Assembly (NCBI GenBank): GCA_051652645.1
Contig: JBOFUP010000040.1
Coordinates: 18,090 to 82,089 of the forward strand
Length of the DNA stretch: 64,000 nucleotides
Origin: UBA7332 sp051652645
GTDB taxonomy: Bacteria; Bacteroidota; Bacteroidia; Bacteroidales; UBA7332
Direction of reading: 5' to 3'
The translations under genes were made by a program, and so were the position numbers. The notes under the pieces are model-generated. The model saw only the letters and a program-made list of their open reading frames with translations, searched no databases and had not been told where the DNA came from. This document shows, piece after piece, positions 54,668 to 62,757 of the stretch; position 1 is the first letter of the stretch; each line of letters starts with the position of its first letter.

Positions 54668-55501
54668 TCAATGATTAGAGATTAAATAATTTAATGTGTA
54701 TTCTCCACTATCAATCAGGCAATCCATCCAATATGCAACCCATCTCGATATATCTCCTGTTTCATTTGCGTATTGTATGGAATCATAGTACAGCTTGTGA
54801 GAGTTAGATATAGTTTGAGACAGAAGAAGTGCAGGATGAGGTAAAACGTTATTTTCAACCAGTAGTAGATTATTTATCAAACGTCCAACTCGTCCATTAC
54901 CATCAATGAATGGATGTATCATTTCAAACTGATAATGTGTAATTGCAGCTTTGACGAATATATTATCTTCCGAGTAGTTTATGTAATTTTCAAGATCAAT
55001 GATAGCATCACTCATATCATTACCAACAGGAGGAACAAATAGAGCGTTATTCAGACTGCTTCCTGCTTTACCAATCCATATTGGTGATTGGCGATATTCT
55101 CCACGATACTTTTTGTCGTAATCAGGACCTTCGCAGATAATATAATGTGTGTTGCGTATGAGTCTAGTACTAATAGGGAGTTCTTCCATAGCGTTGAACG
55201 CATACTCGGTTGCACGGATTATATTATCTCCATTTTCATCGGTCTGAGTGTAGAAAAATGAGAATAGATTAGCCACTTTATCATCAGCTAGTCTCCACGA
55301 GTCATAGGATTCTTTGCGGATAAGTTTCATAACACTCTCTTGTGGCGCTATTGTAAGCTCTCTATTTAGTTTGTTGAATAGCTCGGATAGTTTGGATATT
55401 CTATCCGTGTAATCAATAAGTTCATATTCCGAAACTTTAGGAGGGATGTATGATTTATAGAAGCTAGCACCAGTGAGGTTATTGCGAAATCGAGTACTCA
55501 T
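54668..55501 (-). CDS. Fic-domain protein (AMPylator-like) lacking the usual inhibitory Glu
   Basis: 277 residues. The Fic core motif HPFIDGNGRVGR starts at His196 and is complete, so nucleotidyl (usually AMP) transfer to a target Ser/Thr/Tyr is expected. The flap region FVPPVGND and the WIG segment (SPIWIGKAG) match the common Fic/DUF4172-like family. In relatives an N-terminal helix reads IRKEA..S-xxx-E-G and its Glu blocks the ATP site; here the aligned stretch is IRKESYDSWRLADDK (61-75), with Ala-Asp in place of Glu-Gly. Either the enzyme is unrestrained or the inhibitor is another protein. It follows pncB by 2 bp. Confidence 0.88.
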   Translation of the reverse strand: MSTRFRNNLTGASFYKSYIPPKVSEYELIDYTDRISKLSELFNKLNRELTIAPQESVMKLIRKESYDSWRLADDKVANLFSFFYTQTDENGDNIIRATEYAFNAMEELPISTRLIRNTHYIICEGPDYDKKYRGEYRQSPIWIGKAGSSLNNALFVPPVGNDMSDAIIDLENYINYSEDNIFVKAAITHYQFEMIHPFIDGNGRVGRLINNLLLVENNVLPHPALLLSQTISNSHKLYYDSIQYANETGDISRWVAYWMDCLIDSGEYTLNYLISNH

Positions 55502-55503
55502 AA

Positions 55504-56763
55504 TTATTCTTCTAGTTCTTTAAGTTGAAGTGTATCAATAAAGCGATTCACTACATTGATATCGCCTGTGAATTTACCTTTATCTTGACTTAGTTTACAT
55601 GTCTGACCATAAAATGGCCATGACTCAGTTATTTTTATTGAGAGTAGTTTTATTACTATGTTCATAGGTTTGATCTCTTCAAAATCATTGGTAAAGTGGG
55701 TGCCAATTCCGAATGAAGGCAGACATTTATTTACTGCATAATTATGTATCTCAATTGCATCATCAACATTCAACCCATTGCTAAAAACAACCTGTTTGGT
55801 TCTTGCATCTATATTTAGCGATCTATATTTTTCAATAATAAAATCAAGCTCTTGGAAGTTATCTCCACTATCCACTCTTAATCCTTTAAACATATTAGCA
55901 TAGTCCTCTGAAAAGTTCAGACTGAATATGCGCCAGCCATAAGTGTCATATAGAAATGTGCCTAGTGCACCACGATATGTTTTAGACCAAGTCTCCATCG
56001 CTAAGTGGTTTGCCATTTGCGGACCATACATCCCAGCAATTGCGCATATTAGTTCGTGCGCCATGGTGCCAATAGGTGTAAGATCATACTTCATTGCAAA
56101 ATAGACATTACTTGTACCCAAGAATATGCCAGGTCCATTCATAGAGTCGTGACTATCTTTCATAGCTTTAATTGCAGTGTCTTGAGATTTGAATGAAGCT
56201 CTGCGTCGAGTCCCGAAATCGCTAAAAGCACACCCTGCATCAATAAGTCGGTGAGCTTTACGCTCAGAGAGATTGTAAAATGAATTATAATCAAGTTTCT
56301 TATCCTCTCCTGTCATCATATAGTATAACTCAGATATTATAGCCAATACTTTTACTTCTAGAAGAATAGTATTGGTCCAACACCCCTCAAATTCTACGCT
56401 AAGATGTCCAGCTTCGTCTTGACTGACCATCACCCAATTTCTATCATATCGGAATCCTTTAAGGAAGCTGTAAAACCAATTAGGGATATATCTGCAACGC
56501 TTTTGCATGAAATGTATCTCATCATCAGTGATTACAACATTTTCAAGAAGTTCAATTTGATGCCTAAGCTCATCTGCAAACCCCTGTGGATAGATTGTAT
56601 TGTTACGATCGTTAAACTTGTATTTGACCTGTGCACGGGGATAGTTGTCTATAACAGCACAGCACATGGTGAACTTATACAAATCATCGTCAGTAAAATG
56701 ATTGATTATCTGTCGCATAGTATTGCTAATTTGGTTATTGGTACTTCGAGTTATTGCTATCAT
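55504..56763 (-). CDS. pncB: Nicotinate phosphoribosyltransferase
   Basis: 419 residues (a second ATG at 56718 would remove 15 residues and is equally possible; the family usually begins near FTDDDLYKFTM). Condenses nicotinate with PRPP to nicotinate mononucleotide, the entry step of the Preiss-Handler NAD salvage route. Signatures: LYKFTMCCAV, FSDFGTRRRAS (phosphate site with the autophosphorylated-His region nearby), GTMAHELICA, LRVDSGDNFQELDF and SNGLNVDDA. Downstream fic starts 2 bp after, and the HD gene ends 67 bp before it. Confidence 0.95.
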   Translation of the reverse strand: MIAITRSTNNQISNTMRQIINHFTDDDLYKFTMCCAVIDNYPRAQVKYKFNDRNNTIYPQGFADELRHQIELLENVVITDDEIHFMQKRCRYIPNWFYSFLKGFRYDRNWVMVSQDEAGHLSVEFEGCWTNTILLEVKVLAIISELYYMMTGEDKKLDYNSFYNLSERKAHRLIDAGCAFSDFGTRRRASFKSQDTAIKAMKDSHDSMNGPGIFLGTSNVYFAMKYDLTPIGTMAHELICAIAGMYGPQMANHLAMETWSKTYRGALGTFLYDTYGWRIFSLNFSEDYANMFKGLRVDSGDNFQELDFIIEKYRSLNIDARTKQVVFSNGLNVDDAIEIHNYAVNKCLPSFGIGTHFTNDFEEIKPMNIVIKLLSIKITESWPFYGQTCKLSQDKGKFTGDINVVNRFIDTLQLKELEE

Positions 56764-56830
56764 TCAATGAAGGGAGAGTAGCGCTGAGTATCTTGGTTTA
56801 TAGTATGCAGTTGGCTCTGGCCTTATAATC

Positions 56831-57448
56831 TTATGTAGAAAAAAGGTCGTTAATCTCCCTTCGCCGCTCTTTAGGTATTGTCTGCTCTACTAGTTGACTA
56901 GCATAATCTATAAGACTTTTAGCCTGCGAACTTCTTAAAAATGATGGGTCAAGAGCATTCTCTCCTAGCCTAAACCGATCAAGGGCATCGGCATCTTTAA
57001 ATATCTTATATAGCTCAATTGTCCTTTGGGATTCTTTGTCGAAATGGGCTTCTATAGCTTCAAATCCATTTTTATCATCCATGTCATGATAACGCATAAT
57101 ATATGCAGATTCGGCATAGTATTTTATGGAGGAGTTGCTTTTGCAGAAGTTCTTATAATAAACTGATGCGCGAGCTCCATGCCCTATATCTTGGTATTCA
57201 TCAAGACGGCGAGTGTCATGAAATATTGCAGCATGTGCCAAGATGGTAAGTGCTACAATATCGCTATCAAATTGTTTCTCCCCAATAAGCAGAGAGTAGA
57301 GTAAAACACGCTCACAATGTGAAGCAGCGTGAATATAGCTCTCTGGCATATTAAAGTTTATCAAGCTGTGCATAAAATCACTCCACTGCAAGAATAGTTC
57401 TCTTACAGTGGGTGATAACTTATCTATTTCATGTTGAGGTAGATTCAC
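56831..57448 (-). CDS. HD-domain metal-dependent phosphohydrolase
   Basis: 205 residues. The HD signature is His44 (HAASHCERVLLYS), His77-Asp78 (HAAIFHDTRR) and a later Asp in KDADALDRFR. Such proteins hydrolyse nucleotides, nucleotide phosphates or cyclic nucleotides. Its start overlaps the stop of the upstream sirtuin-like gene by 4 bp, so they are translated together. In this setting an NAD- or ADP-ribose-derived nucleotide would be a sensible substrate, but that is a guess. Confidence 0.85.
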   Translation of the reverse strand: MNLPQHEIDKLSPTVRELFLQWSDFMHSLINFNMPESYIHAASHCERVLLYSLLIGEKQFDSDIVALTILAHAAIFHDTRRLDEYQDIGHGARASVYYKNFCKSNSSIKYYAESAYIMRYHDMDDKNGFEAIEAHFDKESQRTIELYKIFKDADALDRFRLGENALDPSFLRSSQAKSLIDYASQLVEQTIPKERRREINDLFST

Positions 57449-58128
57449 GCTAGTAACTCCTTAATTGTTATGGCAATGTCTCCTGGCAAAGCAATAGACT
57501 TCTGTGCAATATCTTCGGGGATATATATCTCATTCAGAAGATTAAGTGTAATATAGGTTGCGCTAGGCTCTTTAAATGCTAGTTGCATTATGGGGAGTTT
57601 TATCAATCTATTTCGACTACCTATTCCTAATTCAAGAATTACCAATTGCTTATTATGGTAACGTTCTAGAAAATGGTTTAGTTCCTTACTCTTCTCTTTA
57701 ATTGGCTTGTTGAGATAAATATCTTTGAATGTACCTTCTATCTCAAATACTTTGTCGGGATTAAAACCTGCTATTTGAAGATGCATATCAGCATTGGAGG
57801 TTAAAACAAAATACTCTTTTTCTCCGATAATCTTAAGAAGATCTTTCATAACCTCCGAAGGGACATAATCATCTATCCAATATCTTGTAAGTCTCTGTAG
57901 AAATTCCTCTCTATCACTGTTCTTTGGGAAGCTAAAGAAACATCCTTCTATAACATTTCTTATCCCAAAACGATCTTGAAAATCCCCGAATTGTCTACGA
58001 AACATTTCGTTGTTAGCGAAGATATGGTAACCTTCTGCTATAGAGAGTCCGTTGCTTGCCCCAATAAGAATTGCATCTGCATTTTTTATCGCCTCTTTTG
58101 CCTTCTGTAAGCTGTAATTCATAATCAA
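57445..58128 (-). CDS. Sirtuin-like protein without zinc ribbon
   Basis: 227 residues, a Rossmann-fold NAD-binding protein related to its upstream neighbour. Shared features: AIKNADAILIGASNGLSIAEG (NAD loop), YFVLTSNADMHLQIAGF, and LELGIGSRNRLIKLPI. It lacks the four zinc Cys, and where sirtuins have the catalytic His (xHG) it has IEGT (Glu131). It is probably a degenerate or regulatory paralogue that may dimerise with the longer one. 4-bp overlaps on both sides. Confidence 0.75.
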   Translation of the reverse strand: MIMNYSLQKAKEAIKNADAILIGASNGLSIAEGYHIFANNEMFRRQFGDFQDRFGIRNVIEGCFFSFPKNSDREEFLQRLTRYWIDDYVPSEVMKDLLKIIGEKEYFVLTSNADMHLQIAGFNPDKVFEIEGTFKDIYLNKPIKEKSKELNHFLERYHNKQLVILELGIGSRNRLIKLPIMQLAFKEPSATYITLNLLNEIYIPEDIAQKSIALPGDIAITIKELLA

Positions 58129-59027
58129 TATACTCTTGATGGGTTAAATATCACATCACTCTTTAGTTTGATTAGATCATCTATTGGTTTGCCAAGGAGA
58201 TGGCGTAGAGTTATAGCTATATCATCGTCTATTGCAAGGCTTTTTGAGGCAATCTGTTTGGGTACAATAGCATGTTGTGGATTAATGGTGGCATAGAAGG
58301 CATTTGGCCATTGATTTACCATGTTCATAAATGGCTCTTTTATGAACATAGGAGTCATCATTCCAACACCAAGTTCAAGGAATAGTGTTCTTTTGGTTGT
58401 ACTATTTCTAAGGAAATCATAGTAGCGATCCATCTCCTTTTGGTAGTAGTCTCCTTGCAGAAAGGTGTGGGAGCGTACCCATGCATCCATCTCCTTACCA
58501 CAATGGGGGCATCGAGGTATAAGCTCATCGGGTAGCGAATCATTTTCTATATGCTTGCAAAGTTCAAATACTTGCTCTTTATTGTCGTAAATCTTATCAT
58601 GACAAGGGCTTTTGCATTGCCAATAACGCCAATCTCCTTGTATGGATGTTATTTTTTCATCTGGGAAAACTCTTGAAAACTGGGCGTCTTGGTTTGTAGT
58701 TGCTATATAATAGTTCTTATTCTTGAGTAACTCGGCAAGGTCGGTATATGTAACTCCTGTTTCACATTCATAGATATATTTGTTTGCCCTCAGAAGCATA
58801 GCCCAATGTTCACCACGGGTATGTTGTCGGTCGTATAATGCGTCAAAGAAATTGTGAAAACCGTACTTCTCTTCTAATGTTCCAGCTATCATGCTAAACA
58901 CTTCGTCGCGTTGATAATAAAATCTAAAGCCAGAAGCTGCCGACATACCTGAAGCTCCTCCAACAATAATAGCTTCTGCGTTGTTAATCTTTTCTTTAAG
59001 TAATTCTATCTTCTCTTTTGCAATCAT
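58125..59027 (-). CDS. SirTM-like sirtuin (predicted ADP-ribosyltransferase)
   Basis: 300 residues. NAD-binding start AEAIIVGGASGMSAASG (18-33), TTNQDAQFSRV (110-120), and a zinc ribbon Cys138-Cys142...Cys173-Cys176 in an inserted segment. The catalytic position reads SIQGDWRYWQC: Gln130 replaces the deacetylase His. That Gln and the QGD...QC..PCH layout are those of macrodomain-linked sirtuins (SirTM), which ADP-ribosylate a lipoylated GcvH-like protein in some pathogens. The usual partners (macrodomain hydrolase, GcvH-L, LplA2) are not next to it here. Likely ADP-ribosyltransferase; target unknown. Confidence 0.8.
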   Translation of the reverse strand: MIAKEKIELLKEKINNAEAIIVGGASGMSAASGFRFYYQRDEVFSMIAGTLEEKYGFHNFFDALYDRQHTRGEHWAMLLRANKYIYECETGVTYTDLAELLKNKNYYIATTNQDAQFSRVFPDEKITSIQGDWRYWQCKSPCHDKIYDNKEQVFELCKHIENDSLPDELIPRCPHCGKEMDAWVRSHTFLQGDYYQKEMDRYYDFLRNSTTKRTLFLELGVGMMTPMFIKEPFMNMVNQWPNAFYATINPQHAIVPKQIASKSLAIDDDIAITLRHLLGKPIDDLIKLKSDVIFNPSRVY

Positions 59028-59055
59028 ATTAATTTTACGTTTTCTTATTTGACTG

Positions 59056-59063
59056 CAAAATTA
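59056..59063 (-). promoter_or_regulatory. Promoter -7 box of the sirtuin-HD-pncB-fic operon
   Basis: Plus-strand CAAAATTA, minus TAATTTTG, 29 bp before the first sirtuin start and downstream of the AraC gene. Confidence 0.45.
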
Positions 59064-59126
59064 GGGCTTAAACTGCCAGATAATCATACCATTCGAGATA
59101 GAAGAGCTACCATTTTGATAAGTGGA

Positions 59127-60047
59127 TTAATAACTGCCAGCACGAACCTGATCTAAGAATGTTGTGATAGTTTGGCCTGTTTGTTGTTTGAAAAAGCGCA
59201 TAAGATGATTTGGTTCGGAAAAATGCAATTTGAAGGCAACCTCCTTTACTGATGATTCGGTAAATAGAAGCTCATTTTTCACCTCTTGTAATAGGCGTTG
59301 TTTGAGAAGATGTACTGCCGAAACACCAAATTCATTATTCACCGCTTTGTTTAATGAAACGCGACTTATTCCTATCAGGGATGCATAGTCTTGTACTTTA
59401 ACCATGTAACGTATGTTTTTCTCTAACAACTGCTTGAACTCATAGGCATAATTATTTTTTGGCAGAGCAAAAGGTAGATTGAATAGTGTTGCATAATATC
59501 TGTTCATAAGCAGTAAGAATTGGTAGAGGTATGCAACAATCATATGATAGCTATCCGCAACAGGTGAGTTTAGCTCTTGCTTTATTTGAGTCAAGATATT
59601 CATATAGGGTACCATTTCGTTTTGTGGCATACTGAAATATGTCGGATGATCATTTTGATAACAATACAAAAGACGATACATAAAGAATTTGTCTGAAAGG
59701 AAATTGTTTAAAAATTCCTCTTGGAAGACTAGAAAAGTATAATCCACTCGTTCCATATCCACGTGCCATTCTTGTTGAATATATGGGGATATTATCAAGA
59801 CCATATTGTCATATAGTTCGATGCGCTTCCCTAATAGTATTAGATATCCTGTGGCTTTTTTGAAAAAATAGAACTCAAAAAAATCTGTTTTATAACATCT
59901 GTCAATGTCAAACCATCCTCTTTTTTCTCTATTGTCTGCAGTATTGATAAGAAAATCTACACCACATGAGCTTTTGGAGTATTTCAGTAGTGATATTTGA
60001 TCGGTTTCTTTTTCCTCGAAAAGACCCGGTGGAGATTGGCGTTTCAT
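59127..60047 (-). CDS. AraC-family transcriptional regulator
   Basis: 306 residues. The N-terminal ~190 residues form a cupin-like sensing domain without a motif that names its ligand. The C-terminal two-HTH AraC domain is clear: VQDYASLIGISRVSLNKAVNNEFG and SVKEVAFKLHFSEPNHLMRFFKQQTGQTITTFL. It lies 99 bp upstream of the sirtuin gene on the same strand and has no other close neighbour, so it probably controls that operon and perhaps itself. Confidence 0.9.
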   Translation of the reverse strand: MKRQSPPGLFEEKETDQISLLKYSKSSCGVDFLINTADNREKRGWFDIDRCYKTDFFEFYFFKKATGYLILLGKRIELYDNMVLIISPYIQQEWHVDMERVDYTFLVFQEEFLNNFLSDKFFMYRLLYCYQNDHPTYFSMPQNEMVPYMNILTQIKQELNSPVADSYHMIVAYLYQFLLLMNRYYATLFNLPFALPKNNYAYEFKQLLEKNIRYMVKVQDYASLIGISRVSLNKAVNNEFGVSAVHLLKQRLLQEVKNELLFTESSVKEVAFKLHFSEPNHLMRFFKQQTGQTITTFLDQVRAGSY

Positions 60048-60270
60048 AAATTAGATGAATAGATTATTATTGAGGTGTAAAGTTAGTTTTTTTTCCTCTT
60101 AATTCAGTCTTTGTCAGTATACTAAGTACAATATATATTGATCTCTATGCTTATTGGCTTTGTATGTAGAATGGATGGGTATCACTAATATTTAGACTAA
60201 TCTTTGAAGCTTAATGAAAGGAGTGATGTGATATATGACAGCCGGAGAGTATGTTGACATTATATTGTGG
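60048..60270. other. Spacer upstream of the AraC gene
   Basis: No gene or clear promoter box seen; leads into repeat R1 copy B. Confidence 0.45.
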
Positions 60271-60630
60271 TTTTGTAAAATTGAGTTCTAGGGTTCTGTT
60301 TAGCAACTCTGAGGGAAAAAAATTGATTGTATATATCTACTATCTGCCTATTTAACAAATAGTGGTCATATTATTTACTCTTCACTCATCTTAATTTTAT
60401 CCTTATAACTCAATTCTTGTTGATGGGGCTTCTCTTGTGTTAATATTGAGTTCGCGATTAATATAAATTTCTAGGTTGCAATAGAACTCTATTGCAACCT
60501 ATTGCAACGCCCTATTGCAACCCTTAAACACCTGATTGTCAAAGAGTGTTGCAATATGGCAATAGAAATCATCAAAACTAACACTCTGTGTAGTAATTTC
60601 GATGTTTTGTTAATAGTGATTTGTTAATCT
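60271..60630 (+). repeat. Dispersed non-coding repeat R1, copy B
   Basis: Starts TTTTGTAAAATTG, 21 bases, AACTCTGAGG (60305-60314). The 26-bp palindrome is at 60474-60499 (centre GAACTC instead of GAATTC). Three CTATTGCAAC units follow each other between 60488 and 60521; then AGAGTGTT (60543) pairs with AACACTCT (60579). The end is GTTAATAGTGATTTGTTAATC, shared with copy A. Confidence 0.8.
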
Positions 60631-60940
60631 AATAGAAGTATTTAACTATCCAAGCCATCGTTAAAAGTAGGCAGTAACAAACTCCCACTTACTCTTTGGC
60701 TTTTTTGATTTACGCTCTCAGAGCTGATGCGAATTAAAGGTGTGTTTTAAGTAACAATAATTCAAATAGTTGGACTATACTTAGTTATACTTGAGTAGAC
60801 TAAGGCTAAAATGGATCTATTTAATGATCATATAATCATGAATTTGAGCACAGAATAGGTGATATAATTAGTAAAAACAGAGATTCCCCTAGATGCTCGT
60901 GTAAAGTACAATAGTATGGGGTGATAATAGAGTCTGTAGA
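60631..60940. other. Non-coding stretch between repeats R1 and R2
   Basis: Nothing recognised except a CTCTCAGAGCTGA stretch near 60718 that faintly recalls the repeat motifs. Confidence 0.4.
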
Positions 60941-61037
60941 TGGCTAAAAAACGCACTGAGGTTTGGGTAAAAAGCCTCAGAGTTTTACCCCAAAAGCCTC
61001 AGAGATTTGGGTAGTATCTCCCTGCGTTTTTTAGCCA
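60941..61037 (+). repeat. Small inverted-repeat element R2
   Basis: A 97-bp unit with perfect 15-bp terminal inverted repeats (TGGCTAAAAAACGCA/TGCGTTTTTTAGCCA). Inside, AAAGCCTCAGAG occurs twice, and TTTTACCCCAAA can pair either with the upstream TTTGGGTAAAA or, by its CCCAAA part, with the downstream TTTGGG. The two folds exclude each other. No reading frame. Confidence 0.7.
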
Positions 61038-61437
61038 ATGATGTGTTATAATTCTCTTTTCTAGCCATTGTATCTAATTTATGTGTATCGTACAATCCAA
61101 ATAGAAGAATCCAATTCCTAATTCTTCCAATGGAAATCGAATCTAAAGCTCAAACGTGTAAGGTGCTAAATCAGACTAAAGGTATTCTTTCACAAGTTAA
61201 TTTATTTACTACTCATCGGTTTTTGTGTTGTAGCCTATCTACCTATTTATTGCACGATAAGATTGTTTGTTAATTGATTCTGTTGTACCTATAAATGAAA
61301 GCTAAAGTGAGGTTGTAGTGATATTTTCTAGGTTTTATACTTATGCATAGATCATGGTAGTCTTTGTCCAAAGATGAGTAGGGTAGGTTACTGTGAAGTA
61401 AAATGAGATTTAATATTGATGTGTGAATAGGTTTTAT
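61038..61437. other. Non-coding stretch before the restriction-locus remnants
   Basis: No recognisable gene or repeat. Confidence 0.4.
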
Positions 61438-61445
61438 TAGTTTTG
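61438..61445 (+). promoter_or_regulatory. Promoter -7 box before the XRE remnant
   Basis: TAGTTTTG, 27 bp before the ATG of the broken regulator. Confidence 0.4.
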
Positions 61446-61472
61446 CATATTAGGTCAATGTAATTCAAGGAG

Positions 61473-61578
61473 ATGGATAAACTCAATAGACTAAAAGAGG
61501 TTTTAATTGAGCAGTAAAGAGTAGTAAAGTGACTTGCTGAGAATTTTGACAAACATATACCTTGTACTTTTTTTGAAT
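61473..61578 (+). pseudogene. Remnant of an XRE-type helix-turn-helix regulator
   Basis: Reads MDKLNRLKEVLIEQ, stop, RVVK, stop, LAENFDKHIPCT, then loses frame. Reversing single-base changes (TAA from CAA, TGA from TGG) would give EQQRVVKWLAENFDKH, the first helices of the Cro/C1-type regulators that begin MDKLNRLK in Bacteroidetes restriction and accessory loci. It is inactivated by two stops and truncated. Confidence 0.5.
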
Positions 61579-61800
61579 AGGAGCTTGGAACGAGGTAGAG
61601 GTTTCTGCATAAATATATTGATCAATCATTACCCTGATTTTATTATCCGTATGAAGAATGGCAACACTGTAGTTGTCGCGACTAAAGGCGATGACAGGGA
61701 TAACTAGGAGAGTGTGAATAAATTGAGATAGGGACGAGTATTAGCAATATGCGGTGAGTGTTTCAGAGTAAATAAAAATGATAAAAGCTTTGGATCAATA
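61579..61800 (+). pseudogene. Remnant of a type III restriction enzyme Res subunit, C-terminus
   Basis: Reads RSLERGRGFCIN...INHYPDFIIRMKNGNTVVVATKGDDRDN, TAG at 61705, ESVNKLR, TAG at 61729, GRVLAICGECFRVNKN. HYPDFI...ATKGD is the PD...(D/E)xK nuclease end of type III Res proteins (Ala replaces the usual Glu). The helicase part and the methyltransferase are missing: the piece is joined directly to the XRE remnant, a deletion scar. Confidence 0.55.
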
Positions 61801-61837
61801 AATATCACACGATAAAGGTTTTATAAGAAACAATACA

Positions 61838-62482
61838 ATGAAAAAGACGAACAATAACAGAGGAATAGTGTATGTGCTAACCAACTCGGCGATGCCGGGG
61901 TTAGTAAAAATAGGTATGACTACAAGATGTGATATTGATGCCCGAATGAAAGAGTTATATAGTACAGGTGTGCCAGTTCAATTTAATTGCGAGTATGCCT
62001 GTGAAGTAAAGGCTTCGGACTGTGCCAAAATTGAAAAGGCTCTTCATACAGCTTTTGACCCCAATCGCATAAATGCGAATAGAGAGTTCTTTCGTATTGA
62101 TCCAAAACAAGCAGTAGCTATATTAGAACTATTCAATCGTAAAGATATTACGGAGGAGGTAACAGCTGAGATTGAAAACGATCTGACACCAGAGGATAAA
62201 ATAGCCAGCGAAAAGATAAAGGCAAATCGCCGACCTCCACTTAACTTCTTTGAAATGGGAATCCTCGAAGGTACTATTTTAACTTATGTCAATGACTCCA
62301 ATATTAAAGTAAGGGTAATAACTCATCGTAAGGTAGAATACAACGGAGAAGAGACCTCCTTAACAGCTATAATTAAAAAACTTCATAATCTTACTTTGGC
62401 TGTACAACCAACTAAATATTGGGAGTATGAAGGTAAAAACCTCCGTGACATATATGACGAAACATATACTTTAGAGGAGTGA
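61838..62482 (+). CDS. GIY-YIG/T5orf172-type nuclease-domain protein
   Basis: 214 residues. GIY-YIG-like core at 8-100: GIVYVLTNSAMPGLVKIGMT (here IVYVL...VKIGM), then EKALHTAFDPNRINANREFFRID, the catalytic Glu region. This variant (T5orf172/Mug113 branch) is common in phages and next to restriction systems. The C-terminal ~90 residues (EGTILTYVNDSNIKVRVITHRKVEYNGEETSL) form a beta-rich domain found at the end of such proteins. It directly follows the broken type III Res gene, so it may be the last intact member of that locus. Confidence 0.8.
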   Translation: MKKTNNNRGIVYVLTNSAMPGLVKIGMTTRCDIDARMKELYSTGVPVQFNCEYACEVKASDCAKIEKALHTAFDPNRINANREFFRIDPKQAVAILELFNRKDITEEVTAEIENDLTPEDKIASEKIKANRRPPLNFFEMGILEGTILTYVNDSNIKVRVITHRKVEYNGEETSLTAIIKKLHNLTLAVQPTKYWEYEGKNLRDIYDETYTLEE

Positions 62483-62562
62483 AGGTAAAAACGGATCAAG
62501 TTCAAAACTTGTAGGAGGCTCTCAATTAAATTAACTTTGTATTGGTAAGAAATATTTCTCTT

Positions 62563-62649
62563 ATGTCTCAAAACTTAGACCATTCATCTTTACTTAGCTG
62601 TTTTCTCTTCGAGGAGTTATTTAGCATTTTACTATTACTAGTTTGCTAA
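62563..62649 (+). pseudogene. Remnant of a transposase N-terminus (copy 2)
   Basis: A 28-codon frame MSQNLDHSSLLSCF... Its 38-bp core (62569-62606) is shared with 28282-28319. Probably the first codons of a lost insertion-sequence transposase. Confidence 0.4.
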
Positions 62650-62757
62650 TGTGCATTTTTAAGATTTATCTAGAGGAGAAGAGAGATGATTGACTATTCT
62701 AATTCTATAATGTTATGAAATAGATCAGATAGCGTATCATTTGTCAATGGATTACTG

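Noticed and set aside
54668..55501. Fic-type toxin-antitoxin pair
   Set aside because: No small antitoxin frame adjoins the Fic gene; the 2-bp neighbour is pncB.
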